Assembly (NCBI GenBank): GCA_026545765.1
Contig: JAIFAC010000009.1
Span: forward strand, 682,001 to 746,000
DNA from: Plantago major
Taxonomy: Eukaryota > Streptophyta > Magnoliopsida > Lamiales > Plantaginaceae
Length of the DNA: 64,000 nt
Direction: 5' to 3'
Numbering within the stretch: the stretch's first letter is position 1; each line of letters begins with the position of its first letter. Below, one piece after another: positions 10,183 to 20,272 of this stretch. A program made the translations under genes and the position numbers. Below the pieces are notes generated by a model. That model did not search any database. It was given only the letters and a program-made list of their open reading frames with translations, and was not told the origin of the DNA.

Positions 10183-12978
10183 GCTCAATCAAGTGTCACT
10201 AAGGTCCCTGTTGATGAGAAAAAGGACCTGCTTCCTTTCTTCAAGGAACACACTTTGCCAAAGCACCTAAAATGCTTCAAGAAATGGCAAAAGCTTCGAT
10301 GCTCCGATCTATCTGAGATCATAAAGGTGACTGATCACCACACAAGGAGAGCACGAGCCCTTGACTTGGAAAACTATGTCCATGCCATGTTCCCCACTGA
10401 ACAATATTCCTTCGGAACATTTTTTCATAAGGACTTTGTCAAGGAAGTGGCCAGAAAGCTGATTCAAGCTTTTAACCAAGCAGATGGTCAGACCAGAATG
10501 CAGATGGCATTCAAGCCTATCTTGCCCCAGACCCTATAGTACATACCCTCTGAACAAGAGGAAGTTAATGGGCAAATGGTCACTATTCCAGAAGTGATCA
10601 ATCTGGTCTCTGAAGATGAATCAGAGAAGGTGACTGATGAGAATGATTATGAAGAATCTCCTTCTGACCATCACAAGGATGATAATGACAAAAAAGGATG
10701 ACGATGATGCCCCTTCACCAGGGACAGGAGGGATTGCACAAGGAACTAATGCCTCAGATGCTGAAAAGCACACTGAGAGGACATCACAACAATCCCCTCC
10801 TCCATCTCCTCAGAAATCTACCCATCCATCTTCCCAACAAAAGGACACTACTGAACAAGTAGTTGAGCACTCTGAGGAAACAACTCAGAAAATGATGGAT
10901 GCACAAGCCACAGTTGCTCAACTCAAACAATTGTTGGAAGAAGAACAACAGCTAAATTTTCAACAAGAAGAAAAGATAGCTGAATCCAGAATCAAGCTAA
11001 ATAAACTTGAAGATCAAACCATCAAGGAAATGCAAGCTTACTCTGAGATTAAAGAGCTCCAGTTAGCTATAAATTCCATTGCTAAGGAGCTAGATACTGA
11101 GCACGTATCTGAAGACAAGCATGATGCTAAGGCTGCATCACAAAAAGATGTACCATGCTCCTCTCTGAAAGGAAAGAAACCCATCTCTGAGATGGTTGCT
11201 GGACTAGAAAACATTGATGAAAATGTCCAAGAGGATGAAGATCACTGGGCTGATGACTCAGATGATGAAGAAGAGAAGAAACTGGCAGAACACCGAAGTG
11301 AGCACTTGATGGTTTCTCATTTGAAAAGGAAGTTGATTGCTCCTGAAATTTTCAACAAGATGCCAAATGTCAACTCCAATGAACACTTGAGAAGATTTCA
11401 AGTACTGGCCAAATTGAAAACGGAGTTATCTTCTCAAGACAAATCCGCCATTACATCAGTCCCTAAAGAAATGAAGACATTCACTAAGCTCATCACTCAG
11501 AGAACAACCAGTCTGGTCATTGCTCAGAAAGACCAAGGCATGGTTAGGGATGATGACCAAAATTTGGCTGCAAAAGCCTTTGAAGAGGCGTGCTATGCTG
11601 CTGGAAAAGAAGAAGCCATACAAGGCCCATTGGCAAAGCTCACTGATAAGGAAAATGGACTTATCAAACAAAATCAGGAGCTCAAGGTTGAACTTCAGAA
11701 GTTGGTTACTGCCTACAATTACTTGCAGGGAATTTTGAGTCTCTCTCAGAATCTTTTGTGGTACTTAGTCAGTCAACCATGACTAAGGGGGGAAGGATTT
11801 GGACCTCAAGGTCAGGGGGGAGGAAAGAAGAAATCTAGAGTTGGTGCTACTCAGAAAGGAAGAGGAAACAAGAGAACTTCCCAGCCACCACTCAGAATAA
11901 ATGAGCCCTCATCAAGTCAAGCTGCTTTGCAAATAGTAGATACTTCCCAGCAACCAACTGAAGAAACAAGAATGGTAACAAGGGCCATGGCACAAAGACC
12001 TCCAAGGAGTACCAAGGCTCCAAGGAGAAGATAAGTTATAGGGATTGAAGAGTCTTCTGAAGAAGAAGAAGAAATCAAATCCCTGGGCAATGAAGAAGAC
12101 TGCAAATCACCTAACAAGAGAAATCTGGAAGATGATGATGAAGATGAGGATGAAGATGAAGCTCCTCTTCACAGAAAAAGAAGAAAGGTTGATAACCTAT
12201 CTGAGCCCATAGCTGCAAAGCCATTGGCAGCTAAAACACCCTCTGGAAATACCAAGTCAATCCAGGGTGGTTCTTCAAGCAATCCCCCAAGGGAGAATTC
12301 AAGACAAAGGAGGAACAGGCTAAGAGCTGAGCAAAGGAAACTTCAACTACCACTCAGGCCTGAAGAAGCCAAGATTGAGTATGTGAAGACCAACAATGAC
12401 TCCTCTGTCTACAGATTCATTAGTCAGAAGAATGGCTACTGGATTCTGGAACTCAAGCACTTACTGGTAAATGAAAAATTTCCAGAACCAATCCATAAAC
12501 AGCTCATGGCATGGAGAAAAGACAAGCCATTCTTGATTAAGACCAACCACATCAAAGCCTGGTTGGATTTTGAAGTAATCAAGAGAATAGAAGCCATGAA
12601 AAAGGACCTCTCTGATGATTATCCTTATGGAAGCCAGATGATGTGCACAGAATTCCCAACATCACTGGAACAGGCATAAGAGCAAGACTTGTTGTGGAAC
12701 CCTATGAGTCTTTCTACATGACTGAAGATCAATACAAGGGTGGCATCAGATATCTGAAGATCATATATGAATACTTCAAGCTATCAGATATCAGAATCGA
12801 GCATGCCTGGAAGTGGGGAAAGTATTTGTGGGTCAATGACTTTGCCAAGAAGAATCCTACCAAAACCTACAAGGAAGTCTGTGATTTTTCCAGAGACACA
12901 GAGATGATTGTCAGAACTCTTCTCTATGACTACTCTGATGATATCAAAAGGTTTGGTGATAGGAAATTTGAGGATTGA

Positions 12979-13352
12979 TCCATGGAACTTCTTTTGAAGA
13001 CTTGAAGATTTGAAGACTTGAAGACTAGTTTATTAGGATGTTTACTTGGAGCTTGGTTACTCCTGTTGTCCTAATTTACTATGTATTTTGTATCTTGCTG
13101 ACTGCGCTAAATTGTCTTTTATTAAAGTTATCTGTGAACTTTCTTTGTAACATATCTGATGAACCTACTCTCAGATATCAATTTATAAAAAGATAACTTT
13201 TCATCAAAGATCACACCTTGTAATTTGGTTGATGTTTACTTTCTGCACTTAATTGAAAGATCTTATGAATTGATTAAGTGGTGGATTGTTTCCTCATCCA
13301 GATTTGTAATAGGTCAGATAGTCATCGTTGACTGATCAAAAAGGGGGAAATT
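12979..13352 (+). other. 3' untranslated region and polypurine tract, element A
   Basis: Non-coding stretch between the stop of the 3' gene and the 3' LTR. It ends in a polypurine tract (AAAAAGGGGGAAA, 13338-13350) that would prime plus-strand DNA synthesis two bases before the LTR start. No other gene is seen. Confidence 0.85.
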
Positions 13353-14949
13353 TGTTAGGAATATCTGTTTAGATTTTGATCAGCAACTTAATGACTTATC
13401 TTAGCTCAGAAAGGTGGTTAGTACTCTTGGTTCACTTGAACACTGTAAAAGAGGAAAATTACTAAGTATGATAGTCTAGCAAATCTTGTATAGGATGTTA
13501 GGTCTCTGAATGTAATTTTTTATTTCTCTGAAGAAGACCAAGAAGAAGGCATCTGACAGAAGAGCTCAACATATTTGAAGATTTGAAGACTGCACAAGAT
13601 TGCTGGAGACTAAGGTCATCAGATACCTATGTCCAGATATCTTGAAGAAACAAGTGTTTTTCAATAACCAAGTGTTGCAAAAGATATCTGAGAATACAAG
13701 GTTTCTAAATGAGGAAAAGTGCCCACAGATATCTACACTCAGATACCTTGGATAAAAACTATGTTTCTGGGAAACAATGTTGTAACAAGTATCTGGAGAT
13801 GTGAAGGTCTCTGAAAATGGACGTGCAATGCTTCAAAAGGCATGCATAGTTCCGTGGGCACTACAAGACAAAGTATAGTACAGTACATGAAATGCGCGGA
13901 CAGAAATGTCTGAACAAAAATGGCAGTCTCTGAGAAGAAGACAAACGTACAACAGTACTATACTCAGATATCAATAGTTTGAATTTCATTTAGCCTAACG
14001 GATACTATTCAAATGGCATGATTTTCAACTATAAATATCAACACTTAGAATGCTTGAAAAATACACAGAACACACACCAAGAACACTGAACACTATCTTT
14101 CAAACTCTCAAGCATACTACTTACCTTCAAGCTTTCTGTTGGAACCAAAGCTCTTGATTCTAAGTAGCACAAATGTTCTAAGTGTCCTGATCCTTAACAA
14201 GCATTGTTATCTGTGAAGGAGTTGAATTAAGATTTTGTATCTGAGATTCATTCTCTTGAACACTTATCATAGACTTGGGTCAGTAAAGAACAAGATACCA
14301 TACGTTGAAAAGTGTATGAAGTATACTTAATTCATAGAGCTATCTGCATAACTGAATAAGTTATTAAAGAAGCTCTCCTGACAAACTACCTTAACCAACA
14401 CCTTAATCGGCGTGGAGTACAGGAAGTACTTAGTTTGGGAAACTAAGGAATAACTCCAAGGTTACTGAGCATAGGAAGTACTTAGTTTGGGATACTAAGG
14501 AATAGCTTAAAAGGTTTCTGAGTATAGGAAGTACTTGGCTGAGAAAGCCGGGGAATAACTCAGGGGGGAACACTTGGTTGGGAACCTAGTGTATTTAGGA
14601 ATCGAGAGAAGATATTTGTATGGTTAACTCAATTATCTGTCTTAGTGGATTCTAGGTCTGAGAAAGGCCAAAGTGGATTAGTTGAAGGATTACGCCACCT
14701 TCAGATACAACTATAAAGACTTGTTTTATTTACTTTCTGCAATTTATAACTTGCTTTATTTACTTTGCTAAGTATTTACACTTATCTTGCTGAGCACGTG
14801 CACTCATCACAAAAAGTCTTCCGCTCTCTGAAAATAAGTATCAAATATCTTCACAGATATCTGAGAAATTGTGTTTATCGACAAAAGTTTGAAAATGACT
14901 ATTCACCCCCCCCCCCCAGTCTTTTACTTTGCCGTTATCTGGACCAACA
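13353..14949 (+). repeat. 3' LTR of element A
   Basis: It starts TGTTAGGAATATC after the polypurine tract and ends GGACCAACA. It is 1597 bp long and matches the LTRs of element C. A TATA box (TATAAATA, 14030-14037) marks the likely promoter. Three tandem stem-loops follow at about 14412-14565, then a GATATC hairpin near 14848-14873 and a poly-C run near 14905-14918. Confidence 0.95.
14030..14037 (+). promoter_or_regulatory. LTR TATA box, element A
   Basis: TATAAATA within the LTR. The same octamer occurs at 42130-42137 and 56703-56710 in element C. Element B has a TATATATA-type run at the matching place (about 19369-19378 and 33110-33123, minus). Transcription would start shortly downstream. 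Confidence 0.65.
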
Positions 14950-15370
14950 GTGGCTAAGTAATAGATACTCCTGGCCCGCATGAGTATAAACTGTGTACGC
15001 CCCCCCCCCCCCTTCCCATTATCTTTAATGCAGTTCGATGAACTACGTTTTGACTTGATCCTCTTTAAGAGGTACGTAGGCAGCTTAGTTTATTCTAAGT
15101 TCAGTCATAAATGTGATAAGAATGAATAAGCAAAAAGAAATAAAAAAAAATCTAAGGCAACAATGATTCCTAGAATTGTGTCAAGTTCTTCAACTCTTCA
15201 TGAGCAGCTTCCAATTCGGCCTTCATGGTGCTCAGACGGTTCTTAGCCTCATCAATTGGTAGGAAGCCATTGTTTAATGCAACAGCTTCTTCTTCTATCA
15301 TGGCAACATCGGCTCTTATAACGTGAAGAGATTCTTTTTTTAACTCCATAGTCGCTTTGAGCTCCTTTCT
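14950..15370. other. Region without an intact gene, degenerate
   Basis: It contains a poly-C run near 15001-15012 and a GGTACGTAGGCAGC sequence near 15071-15084. The latter resembles a motif I know from plant Ty3/gypsy Tat/Ogre-type elements (memory only). From about 15170 the minus strand continues the coiled-coil-like coding sequence described in the next entry, after a stop at about 15368-15370. Confidence 0.4.
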
Positions 15371-16135
15371 TTACCTCTTTAAAGACTTGAGCTCCTGTGT
15401 CATTGTCTCGATCTCACCAGATTTTGTAGCCAATTTTGTTTTAGCCTCTCCGAGATGGATCCCGCATGTGGCAATCTGTTGAGCAAGTAATTCTCCGGAA
15501 GGCATGTCAGCAACATCGGACTTTGCAGAAATGAACTTGGTAGCTTTCTCAAAGAAAGAGGCAAATAAGGTTTCCAAATGTGAAGTGTAAATCGATTCAA
15601 AAGGCTTGAGTGATTCTAATACAACTGGGATCTCTTCCTTCAAAGTCAAAACCTCCTCCAAAGGAATATCGTCAATCTTCTGTTTAAGACGTCCCCACAA
15701 GAGGTCTGCGCAGCCTTTTTGCCAATTCAATACAAGATTTTTCCAAACAAAGGCCGAGGCAGGAGGACGAGAAGAATCAACATGTTGGTGAGCAACAGAC
15801 TGGGGTGAATCTCCGCCGTCTTCAATAGGCACGATTGCAGTTCCAGTTGACGATTGCAGGACAATGGTAGTTCTCGAATCTTCCACTTCATATGTTTGAC
15901 GATCCTCATTGACAGACAATGGGATGCTATTTTCCAACTATAAAAAGACAGCGATTGTTATGCGAAAGATAAGACAGACAAATTGAGGTTTCATATCAAA
16001 TAACTACCTCTCCAACAAAGTTTCCCATTAATACCGAAGAACTCTGGGCACTTTGAAGGACCTTATCTTCCATTGCTCCAGGAGTGATTCCTTGTTTTTG
16101 CCTCTTCCAATGACGATATGAATTACTATATAGCT
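15371..16135 (-). pseudogene. Coiled-coil protein fragment, probably transposon-borne
   Basis: Minus-strand coding sequence. The main exon (15371-15938) begins around LENSIPLSVNEDRQTYEVED. It then has a W-rich patch (VLNWQKGCADLLWGRL) and Leu/Lys/Glu-rich helical sequence (HLGEAKTKLATKSGEIETM) typical of a coiled coil. A plausible upstream exon (about 16010-16135; MEDKVLQSAQ) is joined across a GT-AG intron of about 70 bp at about 15939-16009. The upstream end is cut by the TRIM element at 16193. Antisense or extra reading frames of Tat/Ogre-type gypsy elements, or a captured host gene, are both possible. Confidence 0.45.
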
Positions 16136-16192
16136 CGCACTCACTTCGGCGTCAGAAATAGCCTTCTTTTTACCTACATAAGGAATAGTGTC

Positions 16193-16957
16193 TGTAGACA
16201 CCGAAAATTCGCAAATTTGTGGTGTCTTTAGATTAGATATTTTTATATTTAGAGATAATTATCACAAAAATATGTGATAATATTTAGAAGATATGGAGAA
16301 TATCAAATCTTACCCATTTAGAGTCCATCTAGTTTTGGGATAAAGATTATGATAAGATTGCTATCTTGCTCCCTAAGTCATAATTCTCTTATAAATAGGA
16401 GATCTTGGTTAGGGTTTCACAGTTAGAGATGGGTTAAGTCACAAACGACTCCATCAAACTCCCTACTACCAAATTGTAGGTAAAATTCAAAATCCGGATT
16501 AAGCTACTGAGGCGCCGGTACTTAGAGAGAGGAATCAAGAGATCAACGAAAGTTGTAACCCCAAACTATCAAATAAAATTTCATGTTCCATGTTTTCTTT
16601 GCCTCTTTTATGTTTATTTGCAGGTTATGAAAATCCATGGCAAAAAAATTGGCACGCCCAGTGGGACGATTTTCACTCTTCATCTCCACTCTCTAAAGAT
16701 CCATGTTCGTAGAATTTCATGGGGCATGCTAAATCACCTTCGGGGGCATGTCAAACCAAGCTTCAAGTTCTCCATCAAATTTTCGAGACCAAGTTGCAAC
16801 AGCCATCAAGTCTGTACAACTGGTCTCGAGGGGGCATTTGTAGACACCGAAAATTAGCAAAATTGTGGTGTCTTTAGATTAGATATTTTTATATTTAGAG
16901 ATAATTATCACAAAATTGTGATAATATTTAGAAGATATGGAGAATATCAAATCTTAC
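16193..16957 (+). mobile_element. TRIM-like LTR element, copy A (3' LTR truncated)
   Basis: The 5' LTR is 16193-16642 (450 bp, TGTAGACACC to CCATGGCA). The primer-binding-like sequence TTGGCACGCCCAGTGGGAC is at 16649-16667. The internal part is only about 196 bp and has no coding capacity. A purine tract (GAGGGGGCATT) precedes the 3' LTR, which starts at 16839 and is cut at about 16957 by the gypsy LTR. The same internal segment recurs at 37865-38060. The size fits terminal-repeat retrotransposons in miniature, which need enzymes from another element. Confidence 0.8.
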
Positions 16958-16960
16958 TGA

Positions 16961-18281
16961 TGAGACAATATTCTAACGTCTCATTTGGTCCTTTTTAATC
17001 GTCTTTTGTTAGTCTTGGACCTTAGTTTTATATTATTTTACTGCGTTTTTATGTTTGGTTTCTTGTTTTTGTTTTTGTTTTTGTAGGGATTTTACCTTTA
17101 GGTACGATTTGGAGGAAAGGTGACTTCGCTGGATTACAATCAAGTGAAGAGATCATAGTCCGGATTAGTACGTGAAGAGGGAGCGTGCTTTTGGGAGAAG
17201 AAAAGTCGACCTAAAGATTGGATGGCTCGCCGCGGACCAGTGATAGTCTCGCCGCGGCGAGATATTGCGAATCGACTTGGAAAACCACGAAAAGGTTCTC
17301 ACCGCGGCCCAGCCATTATCCCATCATGCAATTCTGCGAATCTTTGAGAGTTTCAAAAATCTCGCCAGTGTTTTTCCACAAGGCGTGCAAGCCAAATCGA
17401 TATATATATATATATATGTTCGATAAGCGGAGTCCGCCGCGGCGGATCGTGTTTTTTTCTCCTGCGTGTTTTTCCTTTTTAATTAGGATTAGGGGAAATT
17501 TTCCTCATACTTCTTTTTAACCTAGTTCTAGAAAAAAGCTCTAGATCCATACTTTCACATTGAGACAATTTGGAGTTTGGTTTTTTCTTGTTATTCAAAG
17601 GATTGATATCGAATCCCTGATTACCGTGGTAAATCTCTATCGTTTAACCTTATTCAATTCGTTCTTACTCTATTTCCCTAATTGTATGAGCTTGCGTGCG
17701 ATTATCATTCTGTTTGTGTTTATCATGAGCAATATCTCGTATTCTTGCATCCTTGCTTTGATTATGAGTAGCTAAATCGCTCCGAACATGGTAGTTGCGT
17801 GATAGCTTTGCGTATTCGCATCTAGGGTTTCAAATCGTTCATATAGGTTAGGCTCGTTCAAAGATCTTTGTAAAGTTCAAAGATTTTCTAAAACGTTTGG
17901 TTAAGGATCGTGGATTGACGACCCACGATTACTCTAGTTCAAATATCTTCAAACGCGTTTGGTAAAGGTTGAATTGATGGTTTTCTGTACACCGACCGTG
18001 TGACAAATATGAACGTATCCCTAGAGCGAATTAGCATTGCTTGATCGTAACTACTGTGTTCTCTCTATCTCAATGTTACAAACAACTACATTGCATTTTC
18101 TCTTTTCTAGTTATTAGAAGTACTAGAACACAAACAAATCAACTGGTTTCACAAGTAATCGTTGGCTTTCAATAGTTGCGGTAGCCTAACTGGTTCCTTA
18201 GCGAACGACTTCGTGGTTAGCTTATTTATTCTACGATAACTGCTTGCTACTTGTTTACTAAGTATCAATTTGAGCACATCA
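16961..18281 (+). repeat. 5' LTR of a Ty3/gypsy-like element
   Basis: It starts TGAGACAATATTC, as does the copy at 36924, and is about 1321 bp long. It ends near CACATCA just before the primer-binding site. It contains GC-rich palindromes built on CCGCGG (for example TCGCCGCGGCGA near 17250), unlike the AT-rich surroundings. A short GCGG-flanked deletion near 17440 distinguishes it from the 3' LTR. Confidence 0.75.
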
Positions 18282-18475
18282 ATTTTGACGCCGCTGCCGG
18301 GAAATCAATTCCTATTGTAGCGGTTGATTGCGAATTTTTATTTGTTTTCCAACTTACCTGAAGTTTAGTGCACTAACAGAAACTAAGGATATTTCAAGGT
18401 TTTCGTGTTGTGTAGCTCTAACGACAGGTTGATAAGAAAGGATATTTCAATGGCTCAGTTAACCTATGGAGACTA
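18282..18475 (+). pseudogene. gag: Leader and first codons of the gypsy-like gag
   Basis: The untranslated leader ends at an ATG (18450). Eight to nine codons (MAQLTYGDY) follow before the sequence is interrupted by Sirevirus element B. The frame appears to resume at 33731 (TGCAACCCGGCGAGG). The last five bases, GACTA, are the probable target duplication. Confidence 0.55.
18286..18303 (+). promoter_or_regulatory. Primer-binding site of the gypsy-like element
   Basis: TGACGCCGCTGCCGGGA lies a few bases after the LTR end. It resembles the TGGCGCCGTTGCCGGGG site of plant Athila/Tat-type gypsy elements (from memory), with small changes. Confidence 0.6.
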
Positions 18476-19955
18476 TGTTGGTCCAGAGGCAAAGTAAAAG
18501 ACTAGATGGGGGGGGGGGGTGAATAGACTTTTAAAACTTTTGTCGATAAACACAGTTTCTCAGAAACCTGGGGGTTTCTGATACTTAAATTCAGAGCGCG
18601 GAAGACTTTAAGATAGGTAAGTGCAGAAACAATAAGTATGTGTGTGTGTTTTGATGAAATGTAAATACAGAAAGGTAAATGACACAGCAAATATAGTGGT
18701 ATCTGGAGGTGGCGTAATCCTCCAACTAATCCACTTCGGTCTTTCTGAGACCTAGAATTCACTAGAACAGATAATTGAGTTCACCTTACAATAATCATAT
18801 TCTAAGATTCCTAAACAAATGGTTCCCAACCAAATGTTCCCCCTGAGTTATTCCCCAGCTCCTAGAGCTAAGTACTTCCTCTACTCAGATAACCTTGGAG
18901 TTATTCCTTGATTTCCCAAATCAAGTACTTCCTCTACTCAGATAACCTTGGAGTTATTCCTTGATTTCCCAAATCAAGTACTTCCTCTACTCCACGCCTT
19001 GATGGTGTTGGTTATAAGGTTTGTCAGAGAGGCTTTTCGTATAACTTTTCAGTTATGTTTTCAGAGAGCCTAATAGAACAAGACTACTTAATACACTTGT
19101 TCAGTGGATGGCAGTCTGCTCTTTACTGACCCAAGTAATTGATGTCCGTTCTTGAGAATGAGCTTCAGAAAGGGTATCTGATAGTTCAACTCTTTTATGA
19201 ATAACAATCTCTTGTTAAGGTTCTGGACAACTTAGAACTACTAGTGATTCTTCGAGCAACATAAAGCTTCAGAAAGGGTAGTAGAGTGCTTGAGAGAATA
19301 CTTTGCTTGATGGTAAGTTTGCAAGATAGAGTGTTCTAAGGTATGTATTTCTCAGCATCAAAGTGTGTGATATATATAGATGAATTTGAGAGTTGTTGGA
19401 ATGATATCCATTAGACACAATTCAAATTCAGTCCTTACTTATCTTGAAATGAGTACTCAGAAGTCCTTGTCTCATGTCTCAGAGAGGACTGTGCTTCAGT
19501 AGCTTTTCTGCCGATGCAATTAATGCACTTGTACTATTTCTTGTCCTGTAGTCTTCAACGGATACATGAGCCTTTCTGATGGATTGCATGCTCCATATTC
19601 ATGATGTCATGTGTCCAGAATCATATTTCAAAAGTAAGTAAATATACTTAAGAAAGTATTAAGGACATAATCTTTCTTGAGTTAGACTAAACCTTGATAT
19701 CTTCATAAATCTTTTGCAATCTTCAGTCTTCTAAACTTCAGAAATGCTCCATTGCTAGGATTGATCTTCATGGTCCTCTGGAAATAAAAATTACACTCAG
19801 AGACCTATAATCCTAATACAAGATTTACTAGACTAATCATACTCGGTGATTTCCTCTTTTACAATGTTCAAGTGAACCAAGAGTACTTAATCACCTTTCT
19901 GGCTAAGATAAGAACATGTGATGAGTGATCAAAATACTAACAGATATTCCTAACA
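18476..19955 (-). repeat. 3' LTR of element B
   Basis: On the plus strand it begins TGTTGGTCCAGAGGC and ends GATATTCCTAACA, the reverse complement of the TGTTAGGAATATC start of this family. It has a poly-G run near 18508-18518 (poly-C in element sense). A CAGAAACC/GGTTTCTG hairpin lies near 18560-18582 and the three stem-loop units at about 18843-18995. Confidence 0.93.
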
Positions 19956-20272
19956 AATTTTCCCCTTTTTGATCAGTCATCCATGACTATCTTTTAAGTC
20001 CTATTGCAAATTTGAAATCCTGGAAGAGAAAACAATCCACCACTTAATCATTTCAAATGATATTCAATTTTAGTTGAATTAAGTGCAGAAAGTAAACATC
20101 AACCAAATCACAAGAAGTGATCTTTGCTGATAAGTTGTCATCTCTTAGAATGTATCTGAGAGTATGATCTTCAGATAGGTACAGTTTACAGAATAAGATG
20201 CAACTCTTACAAATAGAGAAATTCAGAAACAATCAGCAAGATTACAAAAAGTAACAAAACATACTAAGTAAA
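19956..20272 (-). other. Polypurine tract and 3' untranslated region, element B
   Basis: TTTTCCCCTTTTTGATCAG directly inside the LTR is the complement of the polypurine tract. The remaining 300 bp are AT-rich and non-coding, like the corresponding parts of elements A and C. Confidence 0.8.

Larger units (their letters stand above)
7416..12978 (+). pseudogene. Multi-exon 3' gene of unknown function, element A (broken)
   Basis: The start ATG (MAPKRASTQ) is conserved in elements B and C. Exon 1 runs to 9291. Exons 2-5 are 9373-9480, 9566-9676, 9756-9908 and 9991-10104 (108, 111, 153 and 114 bp, all multiples of three and phase 0), and exon 6 runs from 10183 to 12978. All introns are GT-AG and 78-85 bp long. 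Protein plan: an N-terminal domain of about 300 residues (GDFNPNHWSSNHRMIWGGAM, then SLDVLEFYNNSR); basic NLS-like clusters (KKPRTSRKKS); repeated PET..VSE.QVSEP segments in exons 3 and 4; and an exon 6 domain (LPKHLKCFKKW). A Glu/Gln coiled coil, acidic runs and a C-terminal domain (YWILELKHLLVN, AWLDFEVIKR) follow. Breaks include TGG to TAG at 8131, a deletion of about 38 bp near 8142, a TAG at 8684, a TAA in exon 4, CAG to TAG at 10538 and a frameshift near 12640. It has no confident family match and is not an obvious envelope protein. Confidence 0.72.
1..14949 (+). mobile_element. Sirevirus-type Ty1/copia retrotransposon, element A
   Basis: A copia-order element with a Met-tRNA primer-binding site, gag with a zinc knuckle, then protease, integrase, reverse transcriptase and RNase H. 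A large extra 3' gene, a polypurine tract and a 1597-bp 3' LTR follow. The RT region (YVDDIIFGS, then ELNYFLGL and [12 protein letters not shown]) is what I know from the SIRE/Maximus lineage. Integrase precedes RT, as expected for copia. The 5' LTR begins to the left of the window, so the left target duplication cannot be checked. All reading frames carry stops or frameshifts, so the copy is dead in cis. It is closely similar to element C (41437-57627) and clearly diverged from element B. Confidence 0.93.

Noticed and set aside
15001..15012. Poly-C run after element A as part of another Sirevirus LTR
   Set aside because: The flanks do not match the LTR poly-C context (no TATTCAC before it, no CTAGTC tail), so it was left as an unexplained homopolymer.
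17218..17520. Open frame of 100 codons in the gypsy LTR
   Set aside because: It lies within an LTR with CCGCGG palindromes and a TA microsatellite, and is not kept in the second LTR copy.
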